Source of the DNA: Thioalkalivibrio thiocyanodenitrificans ARhD 1
GTDB taxonomy: Bacteria > Pseudomonadota > Gammaproteobacteria > Ectothiorhodospirales > Ectothiorhodospiraceae
Length of the DNA stretch: 64,000 nucleotides
Direction: 5' to 3'
NCBI RefSeq assembly: GCF_000378965.1
Contig: NZ_KB900536.1
Location: 631,583 to 695,582, forward strand
How positions within the stretch are numbered: position 1 is the stretch's first letter; every line of letters starts with the position of its first letter. Both the position numbers and the translations under genes were made by a program. Below, one piece after another: positions 28,165 to 36,978 of this stretch. The notes beneath the pieces are model-generated. The model saw only the letters and a list, made by a program, of their open reading frames with translations. It was not told the origin of the DNA and did not search any database.

Positions 28165-29024
28165 GCACCGAGATCCACGGGCCTCCCCCGGCCGGCCACC
28201 TGCAGGAGGAGATGCCTTTCGCCATCGTGCGCGGCGAGCCCCTGAGCATGCCGCCCAAGGACCTCTACATCCCGCCGGATGCCCTGGAGGTGTTCCTGGA
28301 GGCCTTTGAAGGCCCTCTGGATCTGCTGCTGTACCTGATCCAGCGCCAGAATCTGGATGTCCTGGACATACCCATTGCCGAGATCACGCGGCAGTACATG
28401 AGCTACATCGATCTCATGAAGGATCTGCGCCTGGAACTGGCGGCGGAATACCTGGTGATGGCCGCGATGCTGGCGGAGATCAAGTCCCGCATGCTCCTGC
28501 CGAGACCGGGCTCCATGGATGAAGAGGAGGATCCCCGCGCGGAACTGGTGCGGCGACTCCAGGAGTACGAGCGCTTCAAGAAGGCGGCGCTGGATATCGA
28601 CGCCTTGCCGCGGGTGGAGCGGGACATCTACCCGGTGGCCGCCGAGGCGCCGCCCCTGGAGCGCGCGCCGATCCTGCCGGACGTGGAACTCAAGGAACTG
28701 CTGCTTGCCTTTCGCGAGGTCCTGCGCCGTGCCGAGATGTTCACTCACCACCACATCCAGCGCGAGCCTCTGTCCGTTCGCGAGCGCATGTCTCGAGTGC
28801 TGGAAGCCCTCAACGGGAGCCCCTTCGTGGAATTCCATCAACTGTTCACTCCGGAGGAGGGGCGCTCGGGGGTGGTGGTGACCTTTCTGGCCATTCTGGA
28901 GATGCTCAAGGGACACCTGATCGAACTGGTGCAACAGGAGCCGTACGCACCGATCTACCTCAGCCTGGCGGGCGACGCCCGGGAAGGCGATGAAATCGAA
29001 AATAACCTGGAATCAGAGTTTTAG
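28161..29024 (+). CDS. scpA: Segregation and condensation protein ScpA
   Basis: 287 residues, kleisin subunit of the Smc-ScpAB condensin. FEGPLDLLLYLIQRQNLDVLDIPIAEITRQY (near 50-80) is the SMC neck-binding N-terminal domain, followed by the AAMLAEIKSRMLLP helix. A C-terminal winged helix (FLAILEMLKGHLIELVQQ) binds the SMC cap. The ATG overlaps the trpS stop. The last residues (IENNLESEF) are encoded by unusually AT-rich DNA that continues into the spacer before scpB. Confidence 0.95.
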   Translation: MSTEIHGPPPAGHLQEEMPFAIVRGEPLSMPPKDLYIPPDALEVFLEAFEGPLDLLLYLIQRQNLDVLDIPIAEITRQYMSYIDLMKDLRLELAAEYLVMAAMLAEIKSRMLLPRPGSMDEEEDPRAELVRRLQEYERFKKAALDIDALPRVERDIYPVAAEAPPLERAPILPDVELKELLLAFREVLRRAEMFTHHHIQREPLSVRERMSRVLEALNGSPFVEFHQLFTPEEGRSGVVVTFLAILEMLKGHLIELVQQEPYAPIYLSLAGDAREGDEIENNLESEF

Positions 29025-29142
29025 TGTTTATATCTAATGAATAAGGTGAGCGTGAAACAAAATATCTTGCGCAGACAAAGGAATGCTTATAACTAATGTA
29101 TTTTGTAGTTTTTGAAGATAACTTACGGTTTATAAACAATAT
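28990..29142. other. AT-rich patch between scpA and scpB with an imperfect direct repeat
   Basis: About 150 bp of strikingly AT-rich DNA covers the last codons of scpA and the whole spacer to scpB. It holds an imperfect direct repeat, TTATATCTAATGAAT (29029-29043) and TTATAACTAATGTAT (29087-29101), 58 bp apart, and A/T-rich hexamers resembling -10 boxes. scpA and scpB are usually adjacent or overlapping, so the spacer looks inserted or promoter-bearing. Confidence 0.6.
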
Positions 29143-29853
29143 ATGGATCATGACCTGCTGAAGAAGATCATCGAGGGCGCCCTGCTGGCCGCCAACCGTC
29201 CCCTGAGCGTGGAACAGCTTGAGCGGCTGTTCGAGGGGGATGGGCACCCGGATCGCGCGGCCATCCGCTCCGCGCTCGGGCAGTTGTCCGAGGACTGCGA
29301 TGACCGGGGCTACGAACTCAAGGAGGTGGCCAGCGGATTCCGTTTTCAGGTACGCGAGACCGTAGCCCCCTGGGTCTCCCGCCTCTGGGAAGAGCGGCCG
29401 CCACGTTACACGCGGGCCCTGTTGGAGACCCTGGCGCTGATCGCCTATCGCCAGCCCATCACCCGGGCGGAAATCGAGGAGATCCGCGGCGTGGCGGTGA
29501 GCACCCAGATCGTCAGGACCCTGACCGAACGGGAATGGGTCCGGGTGGTGGGCCACCGCGAGGTGCCCGGCCGGCCGGCCCTGTTCGGCACCACGCGGCA
29601 GTTTCTGGATTACTTCAATCTGAAGAGCCTGGACGAGCTGCCGACGCTGGCCGAACTGCGCGATCTGGACAAGCTGCATCCCGAACTGGATTTTGACGGT
29701 CCGCAGGAGGAAGCCGCCGCAGCGGGCGAGAGCGCGGCCGGGCCACCCGAGCCCGATGCCGGCGCGGGACCGGCGGACGAGCGGGGAGGTGAACAGGATC
29801 TGGACGCCGGCGCAGAACTGCCCGGGACGTCCGGAGGCCACACGCTGCAGTAA
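29143..29853 (+). CDS. scpB: Segregation and condensation protein ScpB
   Basis: 236 residues. Two winged-helix domains form the ScpB core: KKIIEGALLAANRPLSVEQL at the N-terminus and ALLETLALIAYRQPITRAEIEEIRG, the most conserved ScpB segment. GTTRQFLDYFNLKSLDELP closes the core. A low-complexity acidic, Ala/Gly-rich tail (about 185-236) is extra compared with short ScpB proteins. It works with ScpA and SMC. The start ATG lies at the end of the AT-rich spacer. Confidence 0.94.
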   Translation: MDHDLLKKIIEGALLAANRPLSVEQLERLFEGDGHPDRAAIRSALGQLSEDCDDRGYELKEVASGFRFQVRETVAPWVSRLWEERPPRYTRALLETLALIAYRQPITRAEIEEIRGVAVSTQIVRTLTEREWVRVVGHREVPGRPALFGTTRQFLDYFNLKSLDELPTLAELRDLDKLHPELDFDGPQEEAAAAGESAAGPPEPDAGAGPADERGGEQDLDAGAELPGTSGGHTLQ

Positions 29854-29946
29854 GGGCCGGGGCGCGGGTCCCGTCTGTGGCCCTGCATGTCCTCGTGGTG
29901 ACCGGAGCCCCCCTGGTACAGGGTCCATACGCCCGGCATATCACCG

Positions 29947-29970
29947 GTAGGAGCCCGGTCCTCCGGGCGA
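29947..29970 (+). repeat. Single GTAG-type REP palindrome
   Basis: GTAGGAGCCCGGTCCTCCGGGCGA, given here as GTAGGAGCCCGG followed by TCCTCCGGGCGA. It begins with the GTAG tetranucleotide and folds by CCCGG/CCGGG pairing. It lies in the 176-bp convergent gap between scpB and moaB. The same unit recurs at 30779-30848, 41538-41607 and 55463-55660. Confidence 0.75.
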
Positions 29971-30029
29971 TGGCGCGGCAAGATGGCCGCCCAGGTCGAC
30001 GGATTCCGGCATTGCGGGTCCGGCCGGAC

Positions 30030-30551
30030 TCACTTCTCATCCAGGCGCGGCATTAGCATAACCAGGTTGCAGGGCATGTGACGATGGTCCAGTTGCTCGC
30101 GGATGAGTTCCTCCCAGCCTGTTTGGCAGGCGCCGGACGAGCCGGGCAGGCAGAAGATGAAGGTGGCATTGGCCACCCCCGCCAACGCCCGGGACTGCAG
30201 GCTGGAGGTGCGGATCTCCCGGAAGGAAATGGCCCGGAACAACTCCCCGAAGCCCTCGATCTCCTTGTCCAGCAGGGGAGCGACCGCTTCCGGCGTGCCG
30301 TCGCGGCCGGTGATGCCGGTACCTCCGGTGGTGATCACCGCGTTGACCTCCGGGTCCGCGATCCAGCCGGACACCACCGCGCGGATCCGGTAGATGTCGT
30401 CGGGCACGATGCGTTTCTCCGCGACCCGGTGCCCGCTCTCCCGCACCGCGTTGACCAGGTAGCCGCCGGAGGTGTCATCGGCCTCGGTGCGGCTGTCGGA
30501 GACAGTAAGTATGGCGATGCCGATGGGGATGAAGGGGCGGCTGTCGGACAT
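30030..30551 (-). CDS. moaB: Molybdenum cofactor biosynthesis protein MoaB
   Basis: 173 residues, MoaB/MogA fold. It has AILTVSDSRTEADDTSGGYL at the N-terminus, VITTGGTGITGRDGTPEA (molybdopterin-binding loop) and CLPGSSGACQTGWEEL near the C-terminus. MogA-type enzymes adenylate molybdopterin; MoaB in many bacteria is a paralogue of uncertain activity. No other molybdenum cofactor gene is in the window. Its 5' side faces the composite repeat block 30610-31015. Confidence 0.92.
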   Translation of the reverse strand: MSDSRPFIPIGIAILTVSDSRTEADDTSGGYLVNAVRESGHRVAEKRIVPDDIYRIRAVVSGWIADPEVNAVITTGGTGITGRDGTPEAVAPLLDKEIEGFGELFRAISFREIRTSSLQSRALAGVANATFIFCLPGSSGACQTGWEELIREQLDHRHMPCNLVMLMPRLDEK

Positions 30552-30609
30552 GAAAGACTCCGGGATAGACTGTCAGCAAGTCGTGTGCGGCGATGGGGCG
30601 GTAAGCCAT

Positions 30610-31015
30610 GTTCAAAGTTCAAGGTTCAAAGTTCAAGGTTTGAAGTTCAAAAGCGATACTATTGGGGCTCTTCGAAGTTTTGAATGGAAAACCCTGGTCG
30701 GCAACGGCCGGTTCGCCCGGGGAAGGGCACCTGGCCTGGGCAGGGTCACCCGGGGGATTGAGGGGGGATCGAGGCCGCGTAGGAGCCCGGTCCTCCGGGC
30801 GAAAGGGGCCTGGTGTTGGCAGGATCGCCCAGGGGACTGGGCTCCTACCGGGGGGAGATCATCACACGGATCTTCGTGGATGCCCTGTCACAATCAAAAC
30901 CACCGGGAACCTCCAGAACCATAATCAACCAAAGCCATTGAACCTTGAACTTTGAACCTTGAACTTTGAACCTTGAACTTTGAACCTTGAATTTTGAATA
31001 TTGAATCTTGAATTC
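30610..31015. repeat. Composite heptamer array H4 filling the moaB/rluB spacer
   Basis: The 498-bp divergent spacer has no gene. The left arm (30610-30653) has units of GTTCAAA/GTTCAAG; the right arm (30937-31015) has about eleven units of the complement. After the left arm comes a core GGGGCTCTTCGAAG...AATGGAAAACC that resembles the H1 loop. A facing pair of GTAG REPs sits inside at 30779-30848. The rluB ribosome-binding site (GGGAGG) lies outside the array. Confidence 0.85.
30779..30848. repeat. Facing pair of GTAG-type REPs (BIME-like)
   Basis: One unit on the plus strand at 30779-30802 starts GTAGGAGCCCGG. The partner at 30825-30848 is inverted and ends GGGCTCCTAC. They are separated by 22 bp. 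The partner is the variant form with CAGGGGACTGG in the middle, as in two units at 55.5 kb. Confidence 0.78.
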
Positions 31016-31049
31016 CGAACCTGACCCCCGAATCGCCGGGAGGCGAATC

Positions 31050-31856
31050 ATGACTGAACGACTGCAAAAACTGCTGGCCCGTCTGGGCCATGGCTCTCGC
31101 CGGGAGATCGAGCGCTGGATCGAGGATGGCCTCATCACCGTCAACGGACGCGTGGCGACCCTGGGCGACCAGGCCGGCCCCGAGGACAAGGTCACCATCC
31201 GGGGCCGGGTGGTGCCGCTCAAGGCCAGCGCCAGGCCCCGGGTGATCGCCTATCACAAGCCCGACGGTGAACTGACCACCCGCAAGGATCCGGAGGGCCG
31301 GCCCACGGTGTTCGAGCATCTGCCGCGGCTGCGCAACGGACGCTGGATTGCCGTGGGGCGCCTGGATTACAACACCTCGGGCCTGCTGCTGTTCACCACC
31401 GACGGGGAGCTGGCGGCGAGGCTCATGCACCCCTCTACGGAAGTGGAGCGCGAGTACGCGGTGCGGGTCCTGGGAGAGGTCTCCCCCGAGGCGCTCAGGC
31501 AACTCACCACCGGCGTGGAACTGGAGGACGGTCCGGCCCGGTTCGAGACGCTGCGCGATGCCGGCGGCGCCGGCGCCAACCACTGGTATCACGTGACACT
31601 CAGGGAAGGCCGCAACCGCGAGGTCCGCCGGCTGTGCGAGGCAGTGGGCCTGACCGTGAGCCGCCTCACTCGGGTCCGTTACGGTCCCGTGGCCCTTGGC
31701 CGCGCGCTGCGCGCCGGGCGATGGCGCGACCTCGAACCGCGGGAGATGGGAGCCCTGTACCAGACCGCCGGCCTGGACTGGCAACCGCCCAAACCGCGAC
31801 GGGAAGCGCGCCGCCCCTCCCGCCCCCCGCGCACCGCGAGACGTCCGAAGCGATGA
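31050..31856 (+). CDS. rluB: 23S rRNA pseudouridine synthase RluB
   Basis: 268 residues. An N-terminal S4 RNA-binding domain (LQKLLARLGHGSRREIERWI) precedes the RsuA-type catalytic domain with the active Asp in GRLDYNTSGLLLFTTDGE. EGRNREVRRLCEAVGLTVSRLTRVRYGP is the conserved C-terminal motif, and a basic tail (RREARRPSRPPRTARRPKR) follows. It should make pseudouridine 2605 in 23S rRNA. The ATG at 31050 has GGGAGG upstream. Location after scpB is the conserved gammaproteobacterial arrangement, here interrupted by moaB. Confidence 0.93.
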   Translation: MTERLQKLLARLGHGSRREIERWIEDGLITVNGRVATLGDQAGPEDKVTIRGRVVPLKASARPRVIAYHKPDGELTTRKDPEGRPTVFEHLPRLRNGRWIAVGRLDYNTSGLLLFTTDGELAARLMHPSTEVEREYAVRVLGEVSPEALRQLTTGVELEDGPARFETLRDAGGAGANHWYHVTLREGRNREVRRLCEAVGLTVSRLTRVRYGPVALGRALRAGRWRDLEPREMGALYQTAGLDWQPPKPRREARRPSRPPRTARRPKR

Positions 31857-31860
31857 AGTA

Positions 31861-31935
31861 GTAAGGGGTGAGACGTGAGGGGGGAGGTGTGCCGGCAGCG
31901 GTGCATTCACGTCTCTCTCCTGACACCTCACGCCC
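31861..31935. repeat. Heptamer array H7: GTGAGAC/GTGAGGG arms
   Basis: The left arm has units GTAAGGG, GTGAGAC, GTGAGGG, GGGAGGT. The right arm (31905-31935) reads as complements of GTGAATG, GAGAGAC, GTCAGGA, GTGAGGT. The loop is about 15 bp. It lies between rluB and the HhH-GPD gene (same strand) and ends 13 bp before the latter's ATG, which has no Shine-Dalgarno sequence. Confidence 0.82.
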
Positions 31936-31948
31936 GTCCGCCCAGCCA

Positions 31949-32605
31949 ATGAACGCCCGCCGCCTGCAAGACATCTTCAGTATCCTGCTCAGGACGCACG
32001 GTCCCCAGCACTGGTGGCCGGCGGACAGCCGGTTCGAGGTGATGGTGGGTGCGGTGCTCACCCAGAACACCGCCTGGCGCAACGTGGAACGGGCCATTGC
32101 GGCCCTCGCACAAGCCGGTGTCCTGGAACCGCGGGCGCTGCTGGCCCTGTCCGATGCCCGGCTCGCCCGCCTGATCCGTCCCTCCGGCTACTTCAACGTG
32201 AAGGCCGCCCGCCTCAAGGCCCTGTGCCGCTGGTACCTGGAGCGGGGAGGGTGGCCGCGGCTGCGCCACTGGCCCACGGGGCGGCTGCGCGCGGCACTGC
32301 TGTCGGTGCACGGGATCGGCCCCGAGACCGCCGACGACATCCTGCTCTATGCCTTCGGGCGGCCGGTATTCGTGGTGGATGCCTATACGCGCCGTCTGCT
32401 GGGCCGGCTGGGGCATGCCCATGCCCGGGAAACGTACGATCAGTTGAGAACGGCCCTCGAATCCGCCCTCGGCCCGGACGTGAAGCTCTACAACGAGTAC
32501 CACGCGCTGATCGTCGCCCATGCCAAGCACGTGTGCCGGCCAAGACCCCTGTGTGACCGGTGCGGGCTGGCCAAGGGATGCGCCGCGCGCAAGGATGAAG
32601 GATGA
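31949..32605 (+). CDS. HhH-GPD DNA glycosylase, endonuclease III-like
   Basis: 218 residues, with the helix-hairpin-helix (LLSVHGIGPETADDILLYAF), the conserved GPD Asp in VVDAYTRRLLGRLG, and a C-terminal 4Fe-4S site with spacing C-x5-C-x2-C-x5-C. The AP-lyase Lys of Nth (in the GxGxKTA motif) is replaced by Glu (GIGPETAD), as in the MagIII-like group, so it is probably a monofunctional base glycosylase, perhaps for alkylated purines. The ATG at 31949 fits the family start. The C-terminal end is encoded by GATGAAG heptamers. Confidence 0.85.
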   Translation: MNARRLQDIFSILLRTHGPQHWWPADSRFEVMVGAVLTQNTAWRNVERAIAALAQAGVLEPRALLALSDARLARLIRPSGYFNVKAARLKALCRWYLERGGWPRLRHWPTGRLRAALLSVHGIGPETADDILLYAFGRPVFVVDAYTRRLLGRLGHAHARETYDQLRTALESALGPDVKLYNEYHALIVAHAKHVCRPRPLCDRCGLAKGCAARKDEG

Positions 32606-32624
32606 AATTCGGGGGCGTTCCGAG

Positions 32625-33335
32625 TCAGAACAGGTCCGGCTCCACCGACCAGCGGGCACCGTGGGGAGACAGCTCGCACAAATGGTCCAGACACCGGCGG
32701 AACTCCCGGCGCGGCATGGACCGCGCACCCATGCGGGTCAGGTGGGCGGACGGGGTCTGGGCATCGATCAGCGGGTAACCCCAGCGCTCCAGATGGCGGC
32801 AGAGCATCACCAGGGCCACCTTGGACGCGTCACTGACCCGGCTGAACATGGATTCCCCGTAGAACATGCGGCCCATGGAGACACCATACAGACCGCCCAC
32901 CAGGGTGCCGTCCTCCCAGACCTCCACGGAGTGGGCGTGGCCGGCCTCGTGCATCCTTACAAAGGCCTGCTGCATGCCATAGGTGATCCAGGTGCCGTGC
33001 ACCCCGCCCCGGGGCTCCGCGCATCCCCGGATCACGTGGCTGAAGGCCTCATCGATGCTGAACCGGAAGCGGCCGCTTCGCAGGGTTTTTTTCAAACTGC
33101 GGCTGACGTGCACTTCCGAGGGCACGAGCACCGTGCGCGGGTCCGGTGACCACCACAGGATGGGCTGACCCGCCTCGTACCAGGGAAAGATCCCTTCCCG
33201 ATACGCGCGCAGCAGTCTCTCCAGGCTCAGATCACCCCCGGCCGCCAGCAGGCCGTTGGGTTCGGTCAGCGCCCGGTCCAAATGCGGAAAGGGTTCGTCC
33301 GGCTGTCCCGGATGCAACCAGGTGAGGGGATACAT
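32625..33335 (-). CDS. aat: Leucyl/phenylalanyl-tRNA-protein transferase Aat
   Basis: 236 residues. N-terminal [30 protein letters not shown] and [20 protein letters not shown] are diagnostic for Aat, which adds Leu or Phe to N-terminal Arg/Lys for ClpAP degradation. [31 protein letters not shown] forms the catalytic region. It lies downstream of the GNAT-like gene and trxB on the same strand, the trxB-aat association being common. Confidence 0.95.
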   Translation of the reverse strand: MYPLTWLHPGQPDEPFPHLDRALTEPNGLLAAGGDLSLERLLRAYREGIFPWYEAGQPILWWSPDPRTVLVPSEVHVSRSLKKTLRSGRFRFSIDEAFSHVIRGCAEPRGGVHGTWITYGMQQAFVRMHEAGHAHSVEVWEDGTLVGGLYGVSMGRMFYGESMFSRVSDASKVALVMLCRHLERWGYPLIDAQTPSAHLTRMGARSMPRREFRRCLDHLCELSPHGARWSVEPDLF

Positions 33336-33343
33336 GGGTTCGG

Positions 33344-34522
33344 TCAGGACATGGAGGCCGCCGGGGGCCCGGCGTCATCCGGTCCGGCCCCTTCACGGAA
33401 CGGGGAGAGGCCCATGAGTTGCCGGCAGTGCCGGGCCATCACCTGCTGCTCACGCCGGCAGAAATCCGCCACGGCCCGGCCCAGCTCTTCGTGGGCCAGC
33501 CAGTGGGCCGACCAGGTGGGCGTGGGCAGAAAGCCCCGCGGGATCTTGTGCTCGCCCTGGGCACCGGGTTCGAATCGCGCCAGGCCTTCCCGAATACAGT
33601 ACTCGATGCCCTGGTAGTAGCAGGCCTCGAAGTGCAGGCCGTCGTAGTCCCGGGCACACCCCCAGTAGCGCCCGTACAGACTGTCATGACTGCGATAGCA
33701 CAGGGCCGCGGCCACGGGCTCACCTTCATGTTCGGCCAGCACCATCACTACCCCGCGGCCCAGGGCCCGGCCGGTTTCCCGGAAGAAATCAAGGCTCAGG
33801 GTGGGGATGCCCATTTTCTTCTCGAAGGTGTCCGTATAGAACCCGTGAAAGGTTTCCCAAAGGGTGTCGGAAACTTCATTTCCGTGGAGGATGCGCAAGC
33901 TTACCCCCTGTTCCCCCACCTTGCGCCGTTCACGGCGCACATTTTTGCGTTTCTTTGAACTGAATCGCTCAAGGAAGTCATCGAAGTCCCGGTATCCGTC
34001 GTTGCGCCAATGGAACTGACAGCCCATGCGCAGGGAGAGGCCCTGCGCGCGCAGGGCCTCCAGATCGGTGTCATCGGGAAACAGCCAGTGAAGTCCGGAA
34101 ACCCCGTGCGCCCGGGCAAACCGGATGCCCTGATCGATGAGCACGCGGCGCAGGTCCGGCGCATCGGCCTGCGGATGGATCAGCAGGCGCGGGCCGGTGG
34201 CGGGCGTGTAGGGGACGGACACCACCAGCTTCGGGTAATAGGACACGCCCGAGCGTTCCCAGGCGGATTCCCAGGCCCAGTCGAAGACGAACTCTCCGTA
34301 GCCGTTGGTCTTGGCATACATCGGCATGGCGGCCAGCAACCGTCCGCTTTCGTCCTCTGCCAGCACGTGGCGAGGGTACCAGCCGTATTGGCTGCCGAGA
34401 CAACCGTAGCGCTCGAGTCCCGCCAGAAAGGCATGGCTCAGCAGGGGGTTGTGTTCGCCTCCCAGCGCATCCCATTCCCGGGCCGGAACCGTGTCCAGTT
34501 GCTCGACGATACGGATCTGCAT
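33344..34522 (-). CDS. GNAT-fold protein of the DUF482 / peptidogalycan biosynthesis type
   Basis: 392 residues, a double GNAT-like fold. [40 protein letters not shown] and [20 protein letters not shown] are conserved in DUF482. The C-terminal half has [16 protein letters not shown] and [17 protein letters not shown], resembling FemAB-like transferases. The substrate is not known; the old name links it to peptidoglycan-type synthesis without proof. The start at 34522 (MQIRIVEQL) is chosen; the frame is open 19 codons upstream into trxB. It lies between trxB and aat. Confidence 0.88.
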   Translation of the reverse strand: MQIRIVEQLDTVPAREWDALGGEHNPLLSHAFLAGLERYGCLGSQYGWYPRHVLAEDESGRLLAAMPMYAKTNGYGEFVFDWAWESAWERSGVSYYPKLVVSVPYTPATGPRLLIHPQADAPDLRRVLIDQGIRFARAHGVSGLHWLFPDDTDLEALRAQGLSLRMGCQFHWRNDGYRDFDDFLERFSSKKRKNVRRERRKVGEQGVSLRILHGNEVSDTLWETFHGFYTDTFEKKMGIPTLSLDFFRETGRALGRGVVMVLAEHEGEPVAAALCYRSHDSLYGRYWGCARDYDGLHFEACYYQGIEYCIREGLARFEPGAQGEHKIPRGFLPTPTWSAHWLAHEELGRAVADFCRREQQVMARHCRQLMGLSPFREGAGPDDAGPPAASMS

Positions 34523-34547
34523 GCGGTCAGTATGTCCCGAGCGCTCC

Positions 34548-35519
<972 letters not shown>

Positions 35520-35689
35520 TCAATAGGTCTGGATCTGTGTGATTCTCAGGCGGTCCGGGCGGCATTCGATGAGACACGATTGGCCGTGCCGGGTTCGGCC
35601 GAAGGCCGGACTCGCGGGGCCCGTATTATCCGGGCCCCGTCCGTGCAAGTCACGCCCGCCGAGGTTTCCCCGGAACGAGGGATCTGAGG

Positions 35690-36754
35690 ATGCGAGTTGG
35701 AATTCCCACTGAGGTGAAGACGCGGGAGGGCCGGGTGGGCCTCGTGCCTGCCGCCTGCGCGGAACTCGTGCGGCATGGCCACGACGTGGTCATCCAGCAG
35801 GGCGCGGGCAGCAAGAGCGGCTATGGCGATGCCGACTACCTGGCGGCAGGGGCCCGGATACTGCCGGATGCCGATGCCATCTATGGCGAGGCGGAGCTGA
35901 TCGTGAAGGTCAAGGAGCCGGTGGGCGAGGAGATTTCGCGCCTGCGCCCGGAACACCGCCTGTTCTGCTTCCTGCACCTGGCGGCCAACCGGGAACTGGG
36001 CGAGCGCCTGCGCGCCATCGGGCTCACCGCCATCGCCTTCGAGACGGTGCGTGTGGGCGGTACACTGCCCCTCCTGGCGCCCATGAGCGAGATCGCCGGG
36101 CACCTTGCGGTCCAGGTGGGCACCCACCTGCTGCATCAGCCCCAGGGAGGCAAGGGCATGCTCCTCGGGGGGCTCGCGGCGGCCAGCCGGGGCCACGTGG
36201 TGGTGCTCGGCGCGGGGGTGGCCGGAGGTGCGGCGGTGCACACGGCAGCAGCCCTGGGTGCCCGGGTGACGGTGTTCGACGTCCATCGCGAGCGCATGAC
36301 GGCCATGCGCGCCATTGGCAACAACGTCACCACGCTGTATGCCTATCAGCAGGCCATCGGCGACAGCTTGCCCTCGGCGGACATCCTCGTCGGGGCGGTA
36401 CTGGTGCCCGGGCGGCGCACGCCCCACCTGGTGACCCGGGGGATGCTCCGGGCGATGGTGCCCGGCAGCGTGGCCGTGGACATCTCCGTGGACCAGGGCG
36501 GGTGCATGGAGACCACCCGTCCCACCACCTACGACGATCCGTTCTACATGGAGGAGGGCGTCACCCATTTCTGCGTCACCAACATGCCCGGTGCCGTGCC
36601 GCGCACCTCCTCCCAGGCCCTGTCGGCGAGCCTCATCCCCCACGTCCTGCGGCTCGCGGAGCCGGACTGGGCGGACGATCCGGCACTGACGGAAGGCATC
36701 AATGTACGGGATGGGGAGTATGTGAATCCGGCGGTCAGGGCGGAGTTGGGGTGA
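35690..36754 (+). CDS. ald: Alanine dehydrogenase Ald
   Basis: 354 residues. N-terminal [20 protein letters not shown], catalytic Lys and His in VKVKEP and [10 protein letters not shown], the NAD-binding [20 protein letters not shown], and the [20 protein letters not shown] and [11 protein letters not shown] motifs identify Ald, which interconverts L-alanine and pyruvate with NAD. CTGAGG just before the ATG serves as ribosome-binding site. It precedes ftsK on the same strand with a heptamer array (H9) between. Confidence 0.95.
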   Translation: MRVGIPTEVKTREGRVGLVPAACAELVRHGHDVVIQQGAGSKSGYGDADYLAAGARILPDADAIYGEAELIVKVKEPVGEEISRLRPEHRLFCFLHLAANRELGERLRAIGLTAIAFETVRVGGTLPLLAPMSEIAGHLAVQVGTHLLHQPQGGKGMLLGGLAAASRGHVVVLGAGVAGGAAVHTAAALGARVTVFDVHRERMTAMRAIGNNVTTLYAYQQAIGDSLPSADILVGAVLVPGRRTPHLVTRGMLRAMVPGSVAVDISVDQGGCMETTRPTTYDDPFYMEEGVTHFCVTNMPGAVPRTSSQALSASLIPHVLRLAEPDWADDPALTEGINVRDGEYVNPAVRAELG

Positions 36755-36757
36755 GGG

Positions 36758-36932
36758 GAATTGAAAAGTGGGAAGTTGGAATTGTGAAGTGCGAAGAGTC
36801 GGGGACGACAATCGGCGTATCGGCTCCGGCATGGGTTGGAGACCAGGCCTCAGCAGGCTCCGGGGTGTCATGCGACCACGCAATGGGGTAGGGGTTTCTT
36901 CTCACTTCCCAATTCATACTTCCAACTTCACC
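36758..36932. repeat. Heptamer array H9: GAAGTGG/GAATTG arms with a long loop
   Basis: The left arm (36758-36799) has six 7-bp units such as GAATTGA, GAAGTTG, GAATTGT, GAAGTGC, GAAGAGT. The right arm (36895-36932) has five units of the complement (read back: GAAGTTG, GAAGTAT, GAATTGG, GAAGTGA, GAAGAAA). The loop is about 95 bp. It lies between ald and ftsK, same strand, directly upstream of the ftsK promoter candidate. Confidence 0.82.
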
Positions 36933-36948
36933 ATATAAATCATATAAT
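36920..36948 (+). promoter_or_regulatory. Candidate sigma-70 promoter for ftsK
   Basis: A consensus -10 box TATAAT (36943-36948) lies 17 bp after a weak -35 (TTCCAA, 36920-36925), in an AT-rich patch. Transcription would begin near 36955, about 24 bases before the ftsK TTG start. The -35 overlaps the last unit of heptamer array H9. Confidence 0.45.
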
Positions 36949-36978
36949 TGTGACCTATTCCTTACGCGGATACTGATC

